Source of the DNA: Sympetrum striolatum
Lineage: Eukaryota > Arthropoda > Insecta > Odonata > Libellulidae
Assembly: GCA_947579665.1 (NCBI GenBank)
Contig: OX388349.1
Coordinates: forward strand, 71,676,841 to 71,740,840
DNA: 64,000 bases
Reading direction: 5' to 3'
Positions within the stretch are counted from its first letter, which is position 1, and each line of letters opens with the position of its first letter. A model generated the notes under the pieces. The model was given only the letters and a program-made list of their open reading frames with translations. It ran no database searches and had not been told where the DNA came from. The translations under genes and the position numbers were made by a program. This document shows positions 24,509 to 38,285 of the stretch, one piece after another.

Positions 24509-27500
24509 TTCTATTATCCCTTTAGATTCAATTAGAGTTAATTTTCTCGCTTCGGAATCTGAGGTAACGTACATAAAACCCCACAATATAAAATGACACC
24601 CCCGTGACAAATTCACTGAAGTCGTATGCAGGAAGACCACAAGGGATGTGTTAGGGCAAAAAAAATCAATTTCCCGCAGGAGGGAATGGGCGCAAAAAAT
24701 TTGGCACTTCTCGCGGAACACCCACCCTCTCAGTGTATAGAGTGGACCCTTTAAACGTATGACCTCGAATACCGATTTTCCGCCACCTATTGGGACAGCA
24801 CATGAATTAATTAGCGCCCGGGCGAACATTCCAAGAGCCATCGTGCCTATTACACAGAGAATCCAAAGCCCCATCGCCATGCCGTTTCCTAGGCGATAAA
24901 TCAATCAAAAAGTGTTTTCTAGCGGCACTTTGCCAAGCCCTTTTCACTAAACAGACCGAGGATTGTCTCCTACATGATGCGATTAAATTGTGGTGAAAGG
25001 AATTCATTCTCGCAATATGCGGATTAATATACAAAAGCTTCTTCTTTGTGTAGGCGATTTAATTTAAAAAACAGTGGGTAACGAGGCTGCCAGGAATATC
25101 CTCGCAAATATCTAGCGATGCGTATTTCATTACAATCTCGTTCAGACTCGTATGCTTACGAATGTATATTCATCGAGCTAATAAAATGCGATGATTCAAA
25201 CTACGATCTGCTATTAAAAAATAAATGCGTATTATATTCGGCGTATTTGGATTAAAGTATCGCCTTCAATCATCAATTAACCAAGAAATGACTTATCAAT
25301 TACGGATTGAAAGACGCTAAAGATTTTTTTTCAAGTGGAGTGTATCCCATTTCCCTTGCAATATGAAACTTATAGCAACACTACTAAAGATATAAGTTCC
25401 TTGTATATAGATAAATGAACTTATTTAATTTATTTATTAATAATTTAATTCATTTTTAAATTTCATTCTCAAAGAATAGAGAAAAATATATCCGTCTTTC
25501 ACATTTGTGTAAGTCTTGCTCATACGTAAAATGGAAGTTCTTGAGGTATGAATAACGCTAAAAAATTCCAACCGCCTTTATCAATCCTTTCTGATAACGT
25601 GAAAAAATATTCATAAAGAGATCTTGTTTAACTCACAAGGACTTATTACACTACACTTTTTAAAACTGTTTCTGATGGAGTTAATTCAGTTCTAGGAGAT
25701 ACGATCCAGTTAGATTTGTTCATCTTCAGGAATGAAATTCAACATGAATGGACATATCACAGAGACTAATCAACACATTGTCTGGCACATGTGACACATG
25801 GCTAGTGTTACGACTAGTAAGAATCTGATTACCGTCGAATGAGATCGACTGCGACCGAATAGAACAGACCTCTGACATAAAGAGATAACATTTTTGGGCA
25901 GCCAATCTAAAAGCTCTTCTTGCTGAGTTGAATAATCTAACCCCGAATAACAAATCCTTTTAATTGCTTTCCAAAACTAATTAAGAAATGGCAGACAAAT
26001 TTATAAAAAAATTATATCAAAATATACAGTATTAAAATTGCCGCCTATATGAATTAAACATGTTATTTTGATAAAAGCTGAAAAAATTCAGATACAAAAA
26101 AATAAACTCAATAAAAATGGGAACTGTTATCTCTACACACTATGTTGATTGAAAAACAAATCAAAAAAGGATTATAGAAATATTCTAATGCCTGAGCGTA
26201 TAAATGACACGAACCACCTTTCATTCACCAATCTCATATATACTGGAAATTCAAATCGGACAAACATTTCTGTTCTTTGACATAAGAGCGCGAATTTTAT
26301 AGACACAGTACAGTAGTAGAGTAAATTTTTTAAAAACTCAATCGAAAGACTTAAAAGATGTGACCAGGATTACTGAGAGTATTTTCACCGGAATGAGAAA
26401 ATCTGGAGACCGATTCAAAATGAATCCAAACGGAATTTTCCGCAGCTGAAGATGTAATAATAATCTAAAAAGGGCCGTGAGGGTCAATGCTTTTCAACCC
26501 GGTATCGACGAATTTACCCCAATATTACGAAGCCTCTTCGGGAACCCCTCGATCACCTAATCCTCCGAAATCCAAATTCATCCCGGAATCGGAGATTCCG
26601 ACTGACTAAACATCCGATGGGATCAGAATTTCTAAACCAATCCTCGCTCCACAAACGTCTTTAAGGCTTTGAGATCGGCGACTCTTTCAAAGGGGAGGAA
26701 GAATAACGACGGAAAGACATTTTCCCAAACGTTCTCATTCCCCTCAGCAGTACTCGGCCCATCCCTTCTCCAGAACATCCCTACGGTAAAACTACGCCTT
26801 GGAGGAGATTGTCGAAGGGGTAAGAAATATTTCTTGCTGTGATGTGGTAGCCCTGGCGTTGTCTTCACAAGTAAAAGATAACGTACGTCTCTTTCCTCGA
26901 GCATCTAAGGGCTGCCTCCCCAGGGAATAGGCTTATCTTAGCCCTCAGCATTTTAGATCTAACCTCCTTCTCCGCTCCATCAGCCTTGTTTTATGCCACA
27001 AATCCTTAGGCACGTACGTATATCCTGCTTCTCATTTCGACCCCCAATTCCCTCGGTCTAATTTGTAGATACGTGATCCCCACTAAGCGAGCGAGTCTTA
27101 AGATGCCTTCCGCTCTAATTTTTATGACCTTCCGACCAGAGTTTCTATTTTTGCGGCTGAAAAAGAACTGAATTTATATCATGAGAATACAAAATACCAC
27201 GCAGTGGTTTAACAGCAACGGAGACAAAATGTCAAATTCGTTAAAGGAGATGAGTTACTCGAGGATTCGCCACGATGATGTACCCCCATTCTTCAATATC
27301 TATATACATTAACTCAGCTTTAAAAGTATAAAACAAAATTAATAAAACGATGTCTTTCGAAGAATTTATAATAGGGATCTTAAAGTGTCTCCGAGACTTC
27401 TTTTTACGACTGCTTTCTCTCTGATTCCACTTATTGCCTAACTGAACATGCTGTACAAAAGTATTTCGCTCTATTCTTTAGGATTAACTAAGCATGAAGT

Positions 27501-27663
27501 ACCTGTTTATTACTTACAGAGACATAGTTTACCCCTGATATACCGTCATCCGCATTATTTTGCATTTTCAACCCTAGCATTGAAAACCAGGATAGTGAAT
27601 AAGGAAAAATTCTAGCAGGAATTTCAATATCCTGAGGTTTCCGCTGATGGCTGAGAATGAAAT
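24509..27663. other. non-coding stretch with GC-richer patches
   Basis: Patches at about 24540-25260 and 26480-27140 are open for up to 134 codons (24500-24904, minus) and 90 codons (26632-26904, minus). The peptides have no recognisable domain and overlap frames in other phases. No RNA gene or transposon was recognised. Confidence 0.45.
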
Positions 27664-27860
27664 AAGAGTCACAATGTACTCCTAAGCACCATCAAAGTTA
27701 AGGACAACCGACGTACATTTTGCTGTCAGAGAAACAGCATCATTAAGGCTACAAGACTACAAAGGTGCCTTTGTACCTTGATGATAATGTTTCTCTGACA
27801 GCGAAATGTACATCGGTTGTCCTTAACTTTGATGGTGCTTAGGAGTACATTGTGACTCTT
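27664..27860. mobile_element. 197-bp near-perfect foldback (long hairpin)
   Basis: The left arm 27664-27765 (AAGAGTCACAATGTACTCC...) is the reverse complement of 27768-27860. The outer 72 bases differ at only two positions. There are a few more differences inward, a 9-base bulge at 27749-27757, and an inner stem TACAAAGG/CCTTTGTA around a 2-base turn. No coding fits. It could be a foldback/MITE element, or a local inverted duplication. A transcript from either strand would make a dsRNA long enough for Dicer. It is much longer than a usual pre-miRNA. Target duplications were not evident. Confidence 0.85.
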
Positions 27861-30800
27861 TCTTCAGGAGATTCAATGATAAATATATTTTGAGTACCTT
27901 TCTTTAATTCTGTCTTTATCAAATAAATATATTTATACACTAAAAAATTGGCTGGATTTATAAATACTACAAATTCCAAAGTTTTGATTCGTCATAAATC
28001 AAGTTTGTCACTCTTAAATAATTGTAAGCGCTCCAAAATACTCGATATCTACACGGCCTGTAAGCAGTTTCCCTGCTATTTCAGCCCAACGACTTTTCCC
28101 AGAATTCCGCACCATTTATCATTTACTTTCCTCCTCCATTTCCCCGCCGACTATATTAATGCATCCCCGCGCACACTCTCCTTTCTTACTAATTTGCCCT
28201 TTTGAGTAATCTCGTCCTTGCCTCGCCCTCTTAATTTTCTGGAAAGCTGAAGAATTAAACGCGCTTCGCGTCTCTTTGTGCAGGTAATCCTGGCATTACC
28301 TCAAAGAAGGGGAAGCAGGCAACTCGGCGGCGCGTCGATGCAATGCGGGTTACTTAACTACCGGGGAGATCGAGTCCCGTCTGATCCCCCATAAAAACAA
28401 GACCGAGAAAAACTGCCGCCAGTTCTAATGGAAATAAACAAAGCTTGTCTCATAGGAATTAGGTTTTTTTAAGTGAAGTGCTCCTAGGGTAATCCCGCAT
28501 AAATAGAAGTTACGCGTATAAAACATCGGCTTCCATTTTTTTCAAACTTTTGTACAAGGTTGACAAGGAGCAAAAACCTTTAACGAATCCCCCATTCCAA
28601 TTTTCAGCTCACTTTTTAGACAAGGAAAAATGTATACAGAAAAGTATAGCTTTAATAAGACATTTTATCGTAACAAAGTTAAGCCTTCTTTAGAGAATCC
28701 AGCCAAAATTATGATCGACGAGATGAAACTCATTATTATAAAACTGTGAACTAGAAGCATAGGCTTACTTAGCTGAAATTTAAAATAATAAGGCGCAAAT
28801 AAAATAGAGTTATGAGGATAAATAACTATGTAATTAAGGCAAACATTTGCATTTATCGTGAATAGATTATTTTCGATAACAGACAACGAAATACCTCAAA
28901 ATAATGAAGGTACTCTAACCCTTATAAGAGAATCGGATTGTTTTAATCAGACATTTTGAGCGATCACTAATTTATAAACGAGTTGAACGTACCCTAAGAA
29001 TAATAAATACATCACTTTGAATGATATGCTATACAATTTATTGTAACAAAATTCTTGTAAAATAATTCAACGCATAACCATCAGCTTCAGTAATCTATGG
29101 AAGGTAACGTTAAAATTCAACTGATTCCATCTGATGAACTGATTTCGAATTAGAAGACGTTCAGATTCTTCATCGGCATTACGTCGTTAATTTATTAAGG
29201 TCCGCTTTAGTTAGTTGTCACTCTGCAGTTTTATTTACTCTAGAAAAATATACACACACAGTTTAAAGTTAGTTACAATTTCATTCAGAGCATTAATCTG
29301 TTGAAAAACGCTTCACAGAGCAAAAGGAGTCTCTGATTTAAACGAATCTGTCATGGTGCGGAATTCTACGGCAGATCGCATCTCTCATGTATTCACACAA
29401 AATCAAAACCACTTGGGCGGATTTTATTCTAGATGAACGTGCCGCAAACCAGACCCAACTCGATGGAAACCTATTCATCAATCAAGGGCTCGAATAGAAC
29501 AACCACTTCATCAGCGCTAATCAACTAGGATTTTCCCCTTATCACGTCTCAAATTTAGGGCCTGCTTTCAGCCGCTCCTTGTTGACCCGATGATCGTTAC
29601 CATTTATCGAAGTCGATCACCCTTTCCAATTACATTTCAAATGAGATACAGATTAATTTGAAAACTGCTCTAAAGTACACTCTACCGGAAATTAAAATAA
29701 AGGTACATACAGGTATTAAAATTACTAACTAACGCTTAACCAGTGTTGTTTCGCAAACCTTCGTTCAGAAGCAGCGTACATTACTAGATTTCATAGGGAG
29801 TCGGGGAAAATGAACAAGAATGTGAGCATCATTCACAATCATGTCTATGGAAAAAATCTAACTTATTCCTTTCAGGGAATATAAATAATGTAAACATTGA
29901 ATAGATGGCTTCATTTGTAATAATTTATGCAAGATTTATGCAAAATATTTTCCTTCGCTCCTTTAAAGTTTTTAAAAGTTATCAAGAATAATGAAGTTCC
30001 CATAAAAATAAATTAATGAAGATGGCAAAAGTACTTTCGGCGGTTATAAACTTATCCATGAATTCATCGCAGTTATGTAAACATTATTACTATAGGGCAT
30101 AAAATAAATTTAGAAAAAGTTGTAAGGGCGAGTCTGAAAACCTATTCCCGGATGCAGATGCATTTCTAATTGCATCTTTATTAAATTATTCGTAGGTGGG
30201 TGTACTTGGTTTTAAATTACATTACGCCTATAAAAATAGTGAGTTTTAAATTAATTCATATTCACTCATCTCAAGAAGGAATAGAACTCTAAATATACGA
30301 GAATTCTACCAATTCTTAGACATTGGCACTGCAAGGAATCTGTGACGAATTAATTTAAAGTAGAGCAATACTTAAATATAAATGTATTTGAATACATTCA
30401 TATTAAATGTTCTGAGATTTAAATATTTCATAATATTTGTATTAAAGCACACGTAACTAACTCGCTAGTCTTGGAGAACGTACAGCAGCTACAAGAGAGA
30501 ATGCTCTCGCCAGAATCTAAAAATTTCATTAAAGAAATGCTCGTGAAACTATGGCGAAAAATAGTTCCCAGCACGGACAGAGGACATTTAATTTAAAAAA
30601 CCGCTGTTCCGGGAAATAACGGACACCGTAGCCGCCCCCGCACGGCACCTCTCGGCAGCTGCGAGTGCTCGAAATTCCCGAATAATGCAAAATGGATGTC
30701 GAGGTCGAGTTACCTAACGTTTCAATCCTCCTTCTTCCCATCTTATTTCATAAACCTACCACACGTAATATCTTCCACCCGACTCGACATTCGAGTCCAC

Positions 30801-31327
30801 TTCGTCGCTGCTCTCTAAACTTGGCCACCACGCGCTGCTTTTACCTCTTCCTGAAGCTCGCGAGACGAGCTCTCCGAATCTCTGGAATAAATAGACTCCT
30901 TCCCTTGTTTGAATTGCCATTTCTGGGCGAAATCATGGAAGACAGGGAGTAAATCCTTAAAATATTCTCTCAGTTTGGAGAATTGTTAAAAGTGATTCCT
31001 CCGTGAATTTCCGCGATAATTAGAGAGCAATTCCGAGACATTTCGACGATACTGTGTAGTCTTGCGAACTCTGAGAATCTGCTGCTTCATTTCCATCTTT
31101 ATTTAGAAAGTTAGATGATGAATGCGATGGAGTTAAACTTCTGCCACTGCACATCTCGGCACGCTGCATCGCGTTCATCTAGCGCCTACGAGATATCTCT
31201 CAAGAGGAAAAGTTATAGAATTCATAATTTCCATTATAGCGTAGATGCTCAGTGGATGTGCCATGAAAAAGCTCATACTGTGCCGTCATATTTTGGATAT
31301 TTCAAAACTTGTGCAGTTACAGTTATA
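27861..31327. other. non-coding stretch with GC-richer patches
   Basis: No gene recognised. GC-richer patches at about 28030-28420 and 30500-31240, the latter open on both strands for 70-107 codons without a motif. The interval 28620-30400 is uniformly AT-rich. Confidence 0.5.
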
Positions 31328-31420
31328 GGTGGTCTGAAAAGTTTCCGACCCCAGATTTTTCAGATATCTTCAGAAAACATGTCGAGAAATGACGAAATGT
31401 CGGAAACTTTACAGACCACC
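31328..31420. mobile_element. 93-bp MITE with 22-bp terminal inverted repeats
   Basis: The ends GGTGGTCTGAAAAGTTTCCG and its complement (31399-31420) match over 22 bases with one mismatch. TA lies just outside the left end (31326-31327) and CA outside the right end, consistent with a decayed TA target duplication of a mariner-type non-autonomous element. The interior has no coding. Confidence 0.75.
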
Positions 31421-34400
31421 CATGTATATATTCGATAATATTTAAGATATTTCAATATTTACAGAGGTAACGTATCCGTTAACTGCAACAACTATTTTCA
31501 TTATACACTCAAATGTAATTCCATACAAACCTTCATTTACACTAAAATAAACAAACAGAAAAAGTATTTCCAATCGAAGGTACCATTAAAAGAAATGTTT
31601 TAAAATTACTAATTCTCTTATTTAACTATTTCACATCATTGTTTTGTTGGCAATAAGTAGTTTTGTCAACAGAGATTGAGCTAAAGCATTCTGAGACGTT
31701 GAATAGAATAAATTGAGGTCCAACCAAGAATTTTAATCACTTCTACATAAAAATCATGAATGCACGAATTCTTGAATAGAAATCACGTTGGATTCCGCAT
31801 TTCTATCATTTTTTGAAAAAAAAATCACTAATTAAACCAACTATTAAAATACCATAAAATGCGTAATTAAGCCTCCATAATTTCGAATCATGCAAATCAA
31901 TGCTCGATAGGTAGGGAAAGTGCATCATTACGTATTCTTTCTCGTGAAAAAAGGTTAAAACCTACTCGCTGTTAATGATAACAATTTTCAGTAATTTTTT
32001 GATAAAATCCTTCCAAAAACTCAACAAATTATTTGAGAACCAATATTGAATTTAAATGCGATTTTGCGATGAGATTTCCAAACCAAAAAAAACTCTAAAG
32101 CTAAAAACGTCTCCTAAACAGTAAGAATCATAATCACCTTAATGACCACCATTCTTCACGCGCGTTCCTCCGTGGCCAAAGACAGTCCCAAAGAGACAGC
32201 GGAAAGACGGTAAAAGTGGAGGATTGCGACAGGAAATCAAAGGCGCAGAAATGTCTTTGGGTAAAATGTGGAAAGGAGCCCGAAAGCAATCTGCAACCGA
32301 ATAAATCCCTCTTCAGAAAAAAAGAAGATCGCTATCCTGTGAAAGGGAACAGTCGGCGAGCACAAAAGAAAATAATTAGGTTGGGCATTTGGGAAGGTAC
32401 ATATGGACGAGTCTTTGAATAGGACGCCGCTGAGAGCAAAAAGATCCGAAGGCGTTCGCCGGGAAGAAGTGGACCAAGGCCAGGGAAAAACCACACTTTC
32501 TTATGCAGCGCCCTCTTCAACATTTGCACACTTGGAAAAATGACGACTTTAGTGCAAACCACCGTGACTCACGTGACGTACCCCTGTTGTCCCTCCCAGG
32601 GACTCGCAAACCCCTCTATTTCCTTTCCGAATACGCGGTCACCTTTTCATGTAGCAAAGGAAATAACTTTGACGGAAAAGTTGCAGGTTTGGAGAGGATC
32701 GATACATTCACACGTGGACAAATACTCGACGAAGTTTAAACGAACCAATGGACAAAGGAAAAAACTGAGTTTAACGCTTAAAGTAGTTAGTAAGGACTAA
32801 CTCACGGATAGCTATTTCCGTTCCTGGGGAAGATAGCAATATGTTTAACTCCTTGATCTGTAAGCGTGAGAATATCCATTTAAAATAGTATCCCGAAAAT
32901 TTCAAGGTCTACTAACTAACGAAGCAAAATGTAAAAAAGTTCCCAGTTTCAATAACATTTTCACGCAAACTAAACGTAAAATAACGGCATTTATTCTAAC
33001 AATTGCAGACAGTTTCTTTCTCATTACTTACTTCAACGTATTACTGAGGTAGAATGTAAGCATGTAAACAATTGGAACGACAATGACACGCCATAAGTAT
33101 TAAAACCTAATTCTAATCCTTATCAAAAGTAAAACAGGTTTATAGCACTAGTCGTTGCATAATTTAAAAACAGAATTTCTGATTATCATACATAGTTCAC
33201 GTGGGAAACTAATAGCCAAGCGTTAGAAAAATTATAATGAAAATCATTGAATACTTCGAAGCAGGCTGGCAGAAACTAATCCTGTGAAGCATACACCGTT
33301 AATCGACTTAAATACCCCACTGAAACATCAAGGTTTAAATAATTCCACGGCACGCCAGTCCACAGAACATTGCATCGAATTAAATTAAACAGGCCACGGA
33401 AAGTACTTTATTACAGTAAATGAACGAGAGTACTTACTGACAGCCAAATTGATCCAAAATTGATGATTCGCTATACCAGAGGAACAAGCAAGAGTTGCAC
33501 ATGTAACTTGGCTTCATTTAGATAAATATTTATAGCAACTACTCGAATACATGGAAATTCAACCCTAATAAAAAATTTCAAAATGAAGGCATAGATCAAA
33601 AAATGGCTAACCTCTTAGTACTTTCAATAATGATGCGCGTGAAAAGTTTCCACAATAGCATAAAGGAATTCTTTCCAAGAGCCGGGCAATAACCTAAATA
33701 CATCGTATAACGGAAGTAAAAGACGACGCATGCTTACGTATAAAAATATATTCAAATCGGGCCTCATCGTAGTCTCTATAGGTGCAAAAAACTGACAAGC
33801 GGATCAAAAACGTCACCGCGATCAAAACTGATCCATTTAAAATGAACGCACTGCCTTGAAGAATTGAAATACCTTATCTTTACCTTCGGATACGGCATCA
33901 ATACCTCTCTGATAAAATTGCTTCCTACGTCTCAGGAAAGAATTCCAATAAAACTCCCTTTAAAGGAATATAAAGCCCACTCTCGTTAAGCCCTGCGTGC
34001 TGTGACTGCTCAGGATATAAACCTTTCCGAGGAGCAGACCTCGCTTTCATTTAAAACCCCCTCTCGATCCTTTTTTTCAGGGAGCTAACCAAGCCCTATT
34101 ATACTTGACGCTGTCGCGATGAATTCCCAATACCCTTAACAAAGACCGGCTGATTTAAATATTCCATAAATATTTTTCGAGATTTTTCGTTCGCTGGAAA
34201 GATTTTTAAATCCATTACATGCCGCTTTTAAAATTCTGTACGTTATATAAATCTCCCCAATATAGGAAAATGGAGAGTCAATTGTTTATTGATGGTAATT
34301 TATCCCGCGCAAACATGGGTAACGAATCGATGTAATATTCATAACGCACGTAAGCAAAAATATATAAATCAGCAAAATGTTTAATCTAGGAACGATATTG

Positions 34401-34583
34401 AAAATGCTTCCTGGGCGATTATAATCATTGTGCGAAATCTTGAAACATAACTATTTCGTTTTCATGTCAAAAGATATGATATTAAATCTACGTGTACATA
34501 AAAAAACTCTAATTTGTTGAAAGGGAGTTTTTTAAAGTTAATAAATACCACAAAGTTACACCTGATTTTGCTTCGTTTCGACA
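31421..34583. other. non-coding stretch
   Basis: A GC-richer patch at about 32150-32800 is open in several frames on both strands. None of the peptides is recognisable. A smaller patch lies at about 33870-34270. Otherwise AT-rich. Confidence 0.5.
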
Positions 34584-34604
34584 TGTGTGTGTGTGTGTAT
34601 ATAT
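34584..34604. repeat. (TG)n(TA)n microsatellite
   Basis: A short run of TG dinucleotides passes directly into TA dinucleotides. Confidence 0.85.
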
Positions 34605-37600
34605 ACCAATTTACGAAACATTTTATTGCATAAATGGCCATTCTTAATTCAGCAATAAGAGGTCAAATTATAATTTCGCAATCACGACTCCTCAGTTAGT
34701 TATATCATTATTTCAAATTATTTGCATGCATAGGCAACTAACCATGACAGTCCGCATCAAAATAAGTATCAATCGCAGAGTCAGGATAAATTTATTTAAT
34801 ACCTGGAAAACACATTTAAATGAATAACCCCATCGAAGAGTGCATGCTCAAACTGGATTTAAACAGAGCTTTCCTGAAATTGCTGCGCAGTTCCGAAGTT
34901 CGCTGCCAAAAATGAGATTTGGGATCCGAGAGATGAAAAAAAAAACGATATAAGGTACGGAAGATTCATTAAAATAATTAACCGAAGCTACGTAGATGAG
35001 GAAATTTGGCTCTTACAAATCTGTTAGAATGCTATCAAAGCTGTATCATACATAATGAACAACGAACTATCGAGACTAAAACATCGATATGGAATCTGCA
35101 CCGACCCAAATAATAAAAACATTTAGCAAAACTTTTAACTCTAAATTCAAATATTTTCTTCGTTTCACGTCAACCGAAACGCTTCGCAGCTGAAAATTTG
35201 GCCATTTAAGGCTACTTAAGAATCAAAGGAATCAAGAGTAATTTTATACTATGGAAGTTAGAGACACATCTTCCTACCTAGCATGATAACGGTTTGATTA
35301 TCATAAAACATTTCAAAGGTGAATAAAGAGAGGTCTATGCCGTTAGAGATTACTATTACGTAACTGCCCAAGGACAGGAATTTAATGCAGACCCCTCATG
35401 GTTGCAAATTTAAATAAAATATTACAGATGTGTTTTCTGCTTCGAGAATAACTAAATAATCACGACAGGCAGCATGTTTACGGGTTACAATAGAACTAGT
35501 ATCTTATTGATTATTACAAAATGAATGACGGAAGTTTTATGAGGATATAATGACTAAAATAAAACTAGATATTGACTTAGGCTTCTGAAAGTGTGAAATC
35601 CCTGTTAAATATAGAAAAATACTCCACCAATAAGTAAGCATCAAATCCCAAAAAACAATGTTTGTCGAAACAGTATGCCACTAATTAAAAAAGCAAATTT
35701 TATTATTTATTACAAAAGTATTTTTATAGGCATCTTCACCTCTGTCTTTCAACAATTCTAATACTATATTCGAACGAGTCTAAGACAGTATTCTCCTCTC
35801 TTCCGGGACACCGAAAACGGGAAGTTCGTTTTACTATCACAAGCAATACACTCGACTACAACTGAATGGCATGGTATTTATATTTTGTTAATAGCAGAGG
35901 GCCATGTATATTAATTATATGCATTGGCTATTTAAATAAATTAATATGAGGAATTCATTCTCTTTGAAAATATCGAATTTTAAATTTTACGTCGTTGATG
36001 ATTCTTCAATTTACAATGAATGACGATTTATATCTTCATGTGCTTAATTATTTTTTCTCCTTTCAATAGATATCCGAAAAATTTCAATAAAGTTAATTAT
36101 TTATCATTTAAATTTCTTAACTATTATTGGCACGCTAATTTGAAATCAAAATTAATTTAAATCCCCTATGGAGATTTAAAGGAAGGTATCGTCTAAAATA
36201 GGGTTCGCTTTAGACTCAAGAAAATACGGAACTTATTTAGAAGGCCACACGACCAATCGAAGATTTCCTTTTTCCTCTCAGCTAAGATCTCACATTTCGT
36301 GTGAAGAAGGAAAAGGATGAAAGAGGTATCCACCGTTTATTTCAGGGAAGCTGTCTTCCTTCTGAAAGCCGTTGATTGAGGTTAGCCTCCCACGGATACT
36401 ACATCAGAATCTTCATCATGAGAGAGGTCTCCTAAGTACAGCGATGTCTAAAATGTCTTAAAGGAGAGACTCCACACGTATCGAGGCTTAGGGAAGACTC
36501 GAAACCAATATCTAGCGCCAGCTTTTTTCCTCGAAGGCGTAACGAGGAGCGGTTAGAATATATCCCCCGGAGGGAATAGGAGAATGTGAACTATATCAAA
36601 CGAAGCGGAATCTCTTTAACATAGCGCCACCCACGCCTAATCGATCCAAAAAGAGTAGAACACGTCGAGCAGGTGGAGAGAGAGAATGGAATGAGATTAC
36701 CGTGAGAAATCGGAGATGAAAAAAAGTTCGATTATCGAAAATAGACTCCACAGCAAGAGGGAAATGAAGAGAAGCCTACGAAAAAAGTCCGCAAAAATGA
36801 TGGAAAGGAAATTGAAAAAGCAATACTTGGCTTGCGCGGTATAGATTGAGTGAAGTGGATCCACGATAGTAGTATCCTCTGAGGGTTGATTTCCATTTAA
36901 ACTATGTCGCAGCGAACTGAAACAGTAGGCAATGGTGTTTGATCAGCTGTTACTGAGTCATCGATCGCCCATCCAACCCACGATTGCCTCACTATCGTCT
37001 GTTCTCGATTATAAAACGCACCTTCATTTTTCGGTTTTTAGAGCTTAGAAAATTAGGTGCGTCTTAGATAATAAAACATATTATCGTAAAACAAGTTAAA
37101 CAGAGAAAATCACTTCAACTAAAACATATAAATCGATGACTCAGTTTCGCCCGTACAAATTAACGTTATTCTCGTATGAAAGCATTAATCATTTAATTTA
37201 CTACGGAGAATCGGAACCAATACAATCGCGTTCTTATTATTCCCTCCTCATGACTTTAAAATAGTAGTTGCATCTTAGATTCGAAAAATTACGGCAAATA
37301 GTTTGTGCATACTTCCATGATCATTTTCCTTGCAAATAAATATACGCTGATGCTAAATAAAAATAGATACGTAAAAATTAAGGATTATTTCATTAATAAA
37401 CACACAGTTTTCGGTTTCCTCTAATTAATACAAACATACGATGTAAAGGCAAAGAGTAAAAGTTTTGTTTTCAGTAAATGCGCCAAAATTGGATCTTTTC
37501 TAAACACATTACAATTTATATGCATTGCCGATCCCTACTAAATAAATTGATACCTGAAATCCACGCCTAATCTTTGACCTCATACATATTAATTATGCGG

Positions 37601-38221
37601 CAAAATTAGCAGTATAACTGAGTTTAACCATGAATCAAGGCTATTTCCCAAATTTCCAATCTATTAAATATATGACTCAAAGCATTGTTTATGCAAGCAA
37701 ATATTTGAAACGGTTGCAGAGTTTCGCGTAGTACTATAGAGCATGTATCAGCATATAAGGTTAAAATCGATGACAGAATACGAATTAAACATCATTCAAC
37801 GACTCATATAGCGTTCCCTTTAATTTACAGTAGTTGCTTCCTCTTGTTCGAGTATTGTATTCGCAAAACTACCAATATTAATTAAGTAAAATAGAGAGTC
37901 TCATTGGGAAATAAAAATTGATCTAATAATACACCAAATCTTCCAGAAACGGTGGCATGTTCTCATGTCATAAAATGATACGAGGAACTATTAGACAGTA
38001 TAATAATTATTTAAAAGCTGGAAAACTGAGTCACAATATAGATGTTAGAAACGAGAATCAAATTTATACGAAGCACACATGCAGAGATGCCAATTAATTT
38101 ATTGTTGTATAGCTAGAGGAACCCTGAAAAGTTCCTTAGCTCAGATAAAAGTACCGCTAAAAGTAATTGAAATAATTTATTATCAATTTGCTTTTAACAA
38201 AGAATATCCATTAATTAAATT
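34605..38221. other. non-coding stretch
   Basis: AT-rich except a GC-richer, purine-rich patch at about 36230-36960. No open frame of interest and no transposon recognised. Confidence 0.5.
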
Positions 38222-38285
38222 AAATATAATATAGTATAGCAGTATTAAGTATAGTATAGTATTATAAATTAAATTTATAATACGA
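38222..38285. repeat. AT-rich simple repeat around TATAGTA
   Basis: Repeated AGTATAGTATAGTATTA units within a purely A/T-dominated stretch. Confidence 0.6.

Noticed and set aside
24500..24904. 134-codon minus-strand open frame with two hydrophobic stretches
   Set aside because: No family resemblance, and overlaps another frame of the same patch. The hydrophobic segments follow from T-rich codons.
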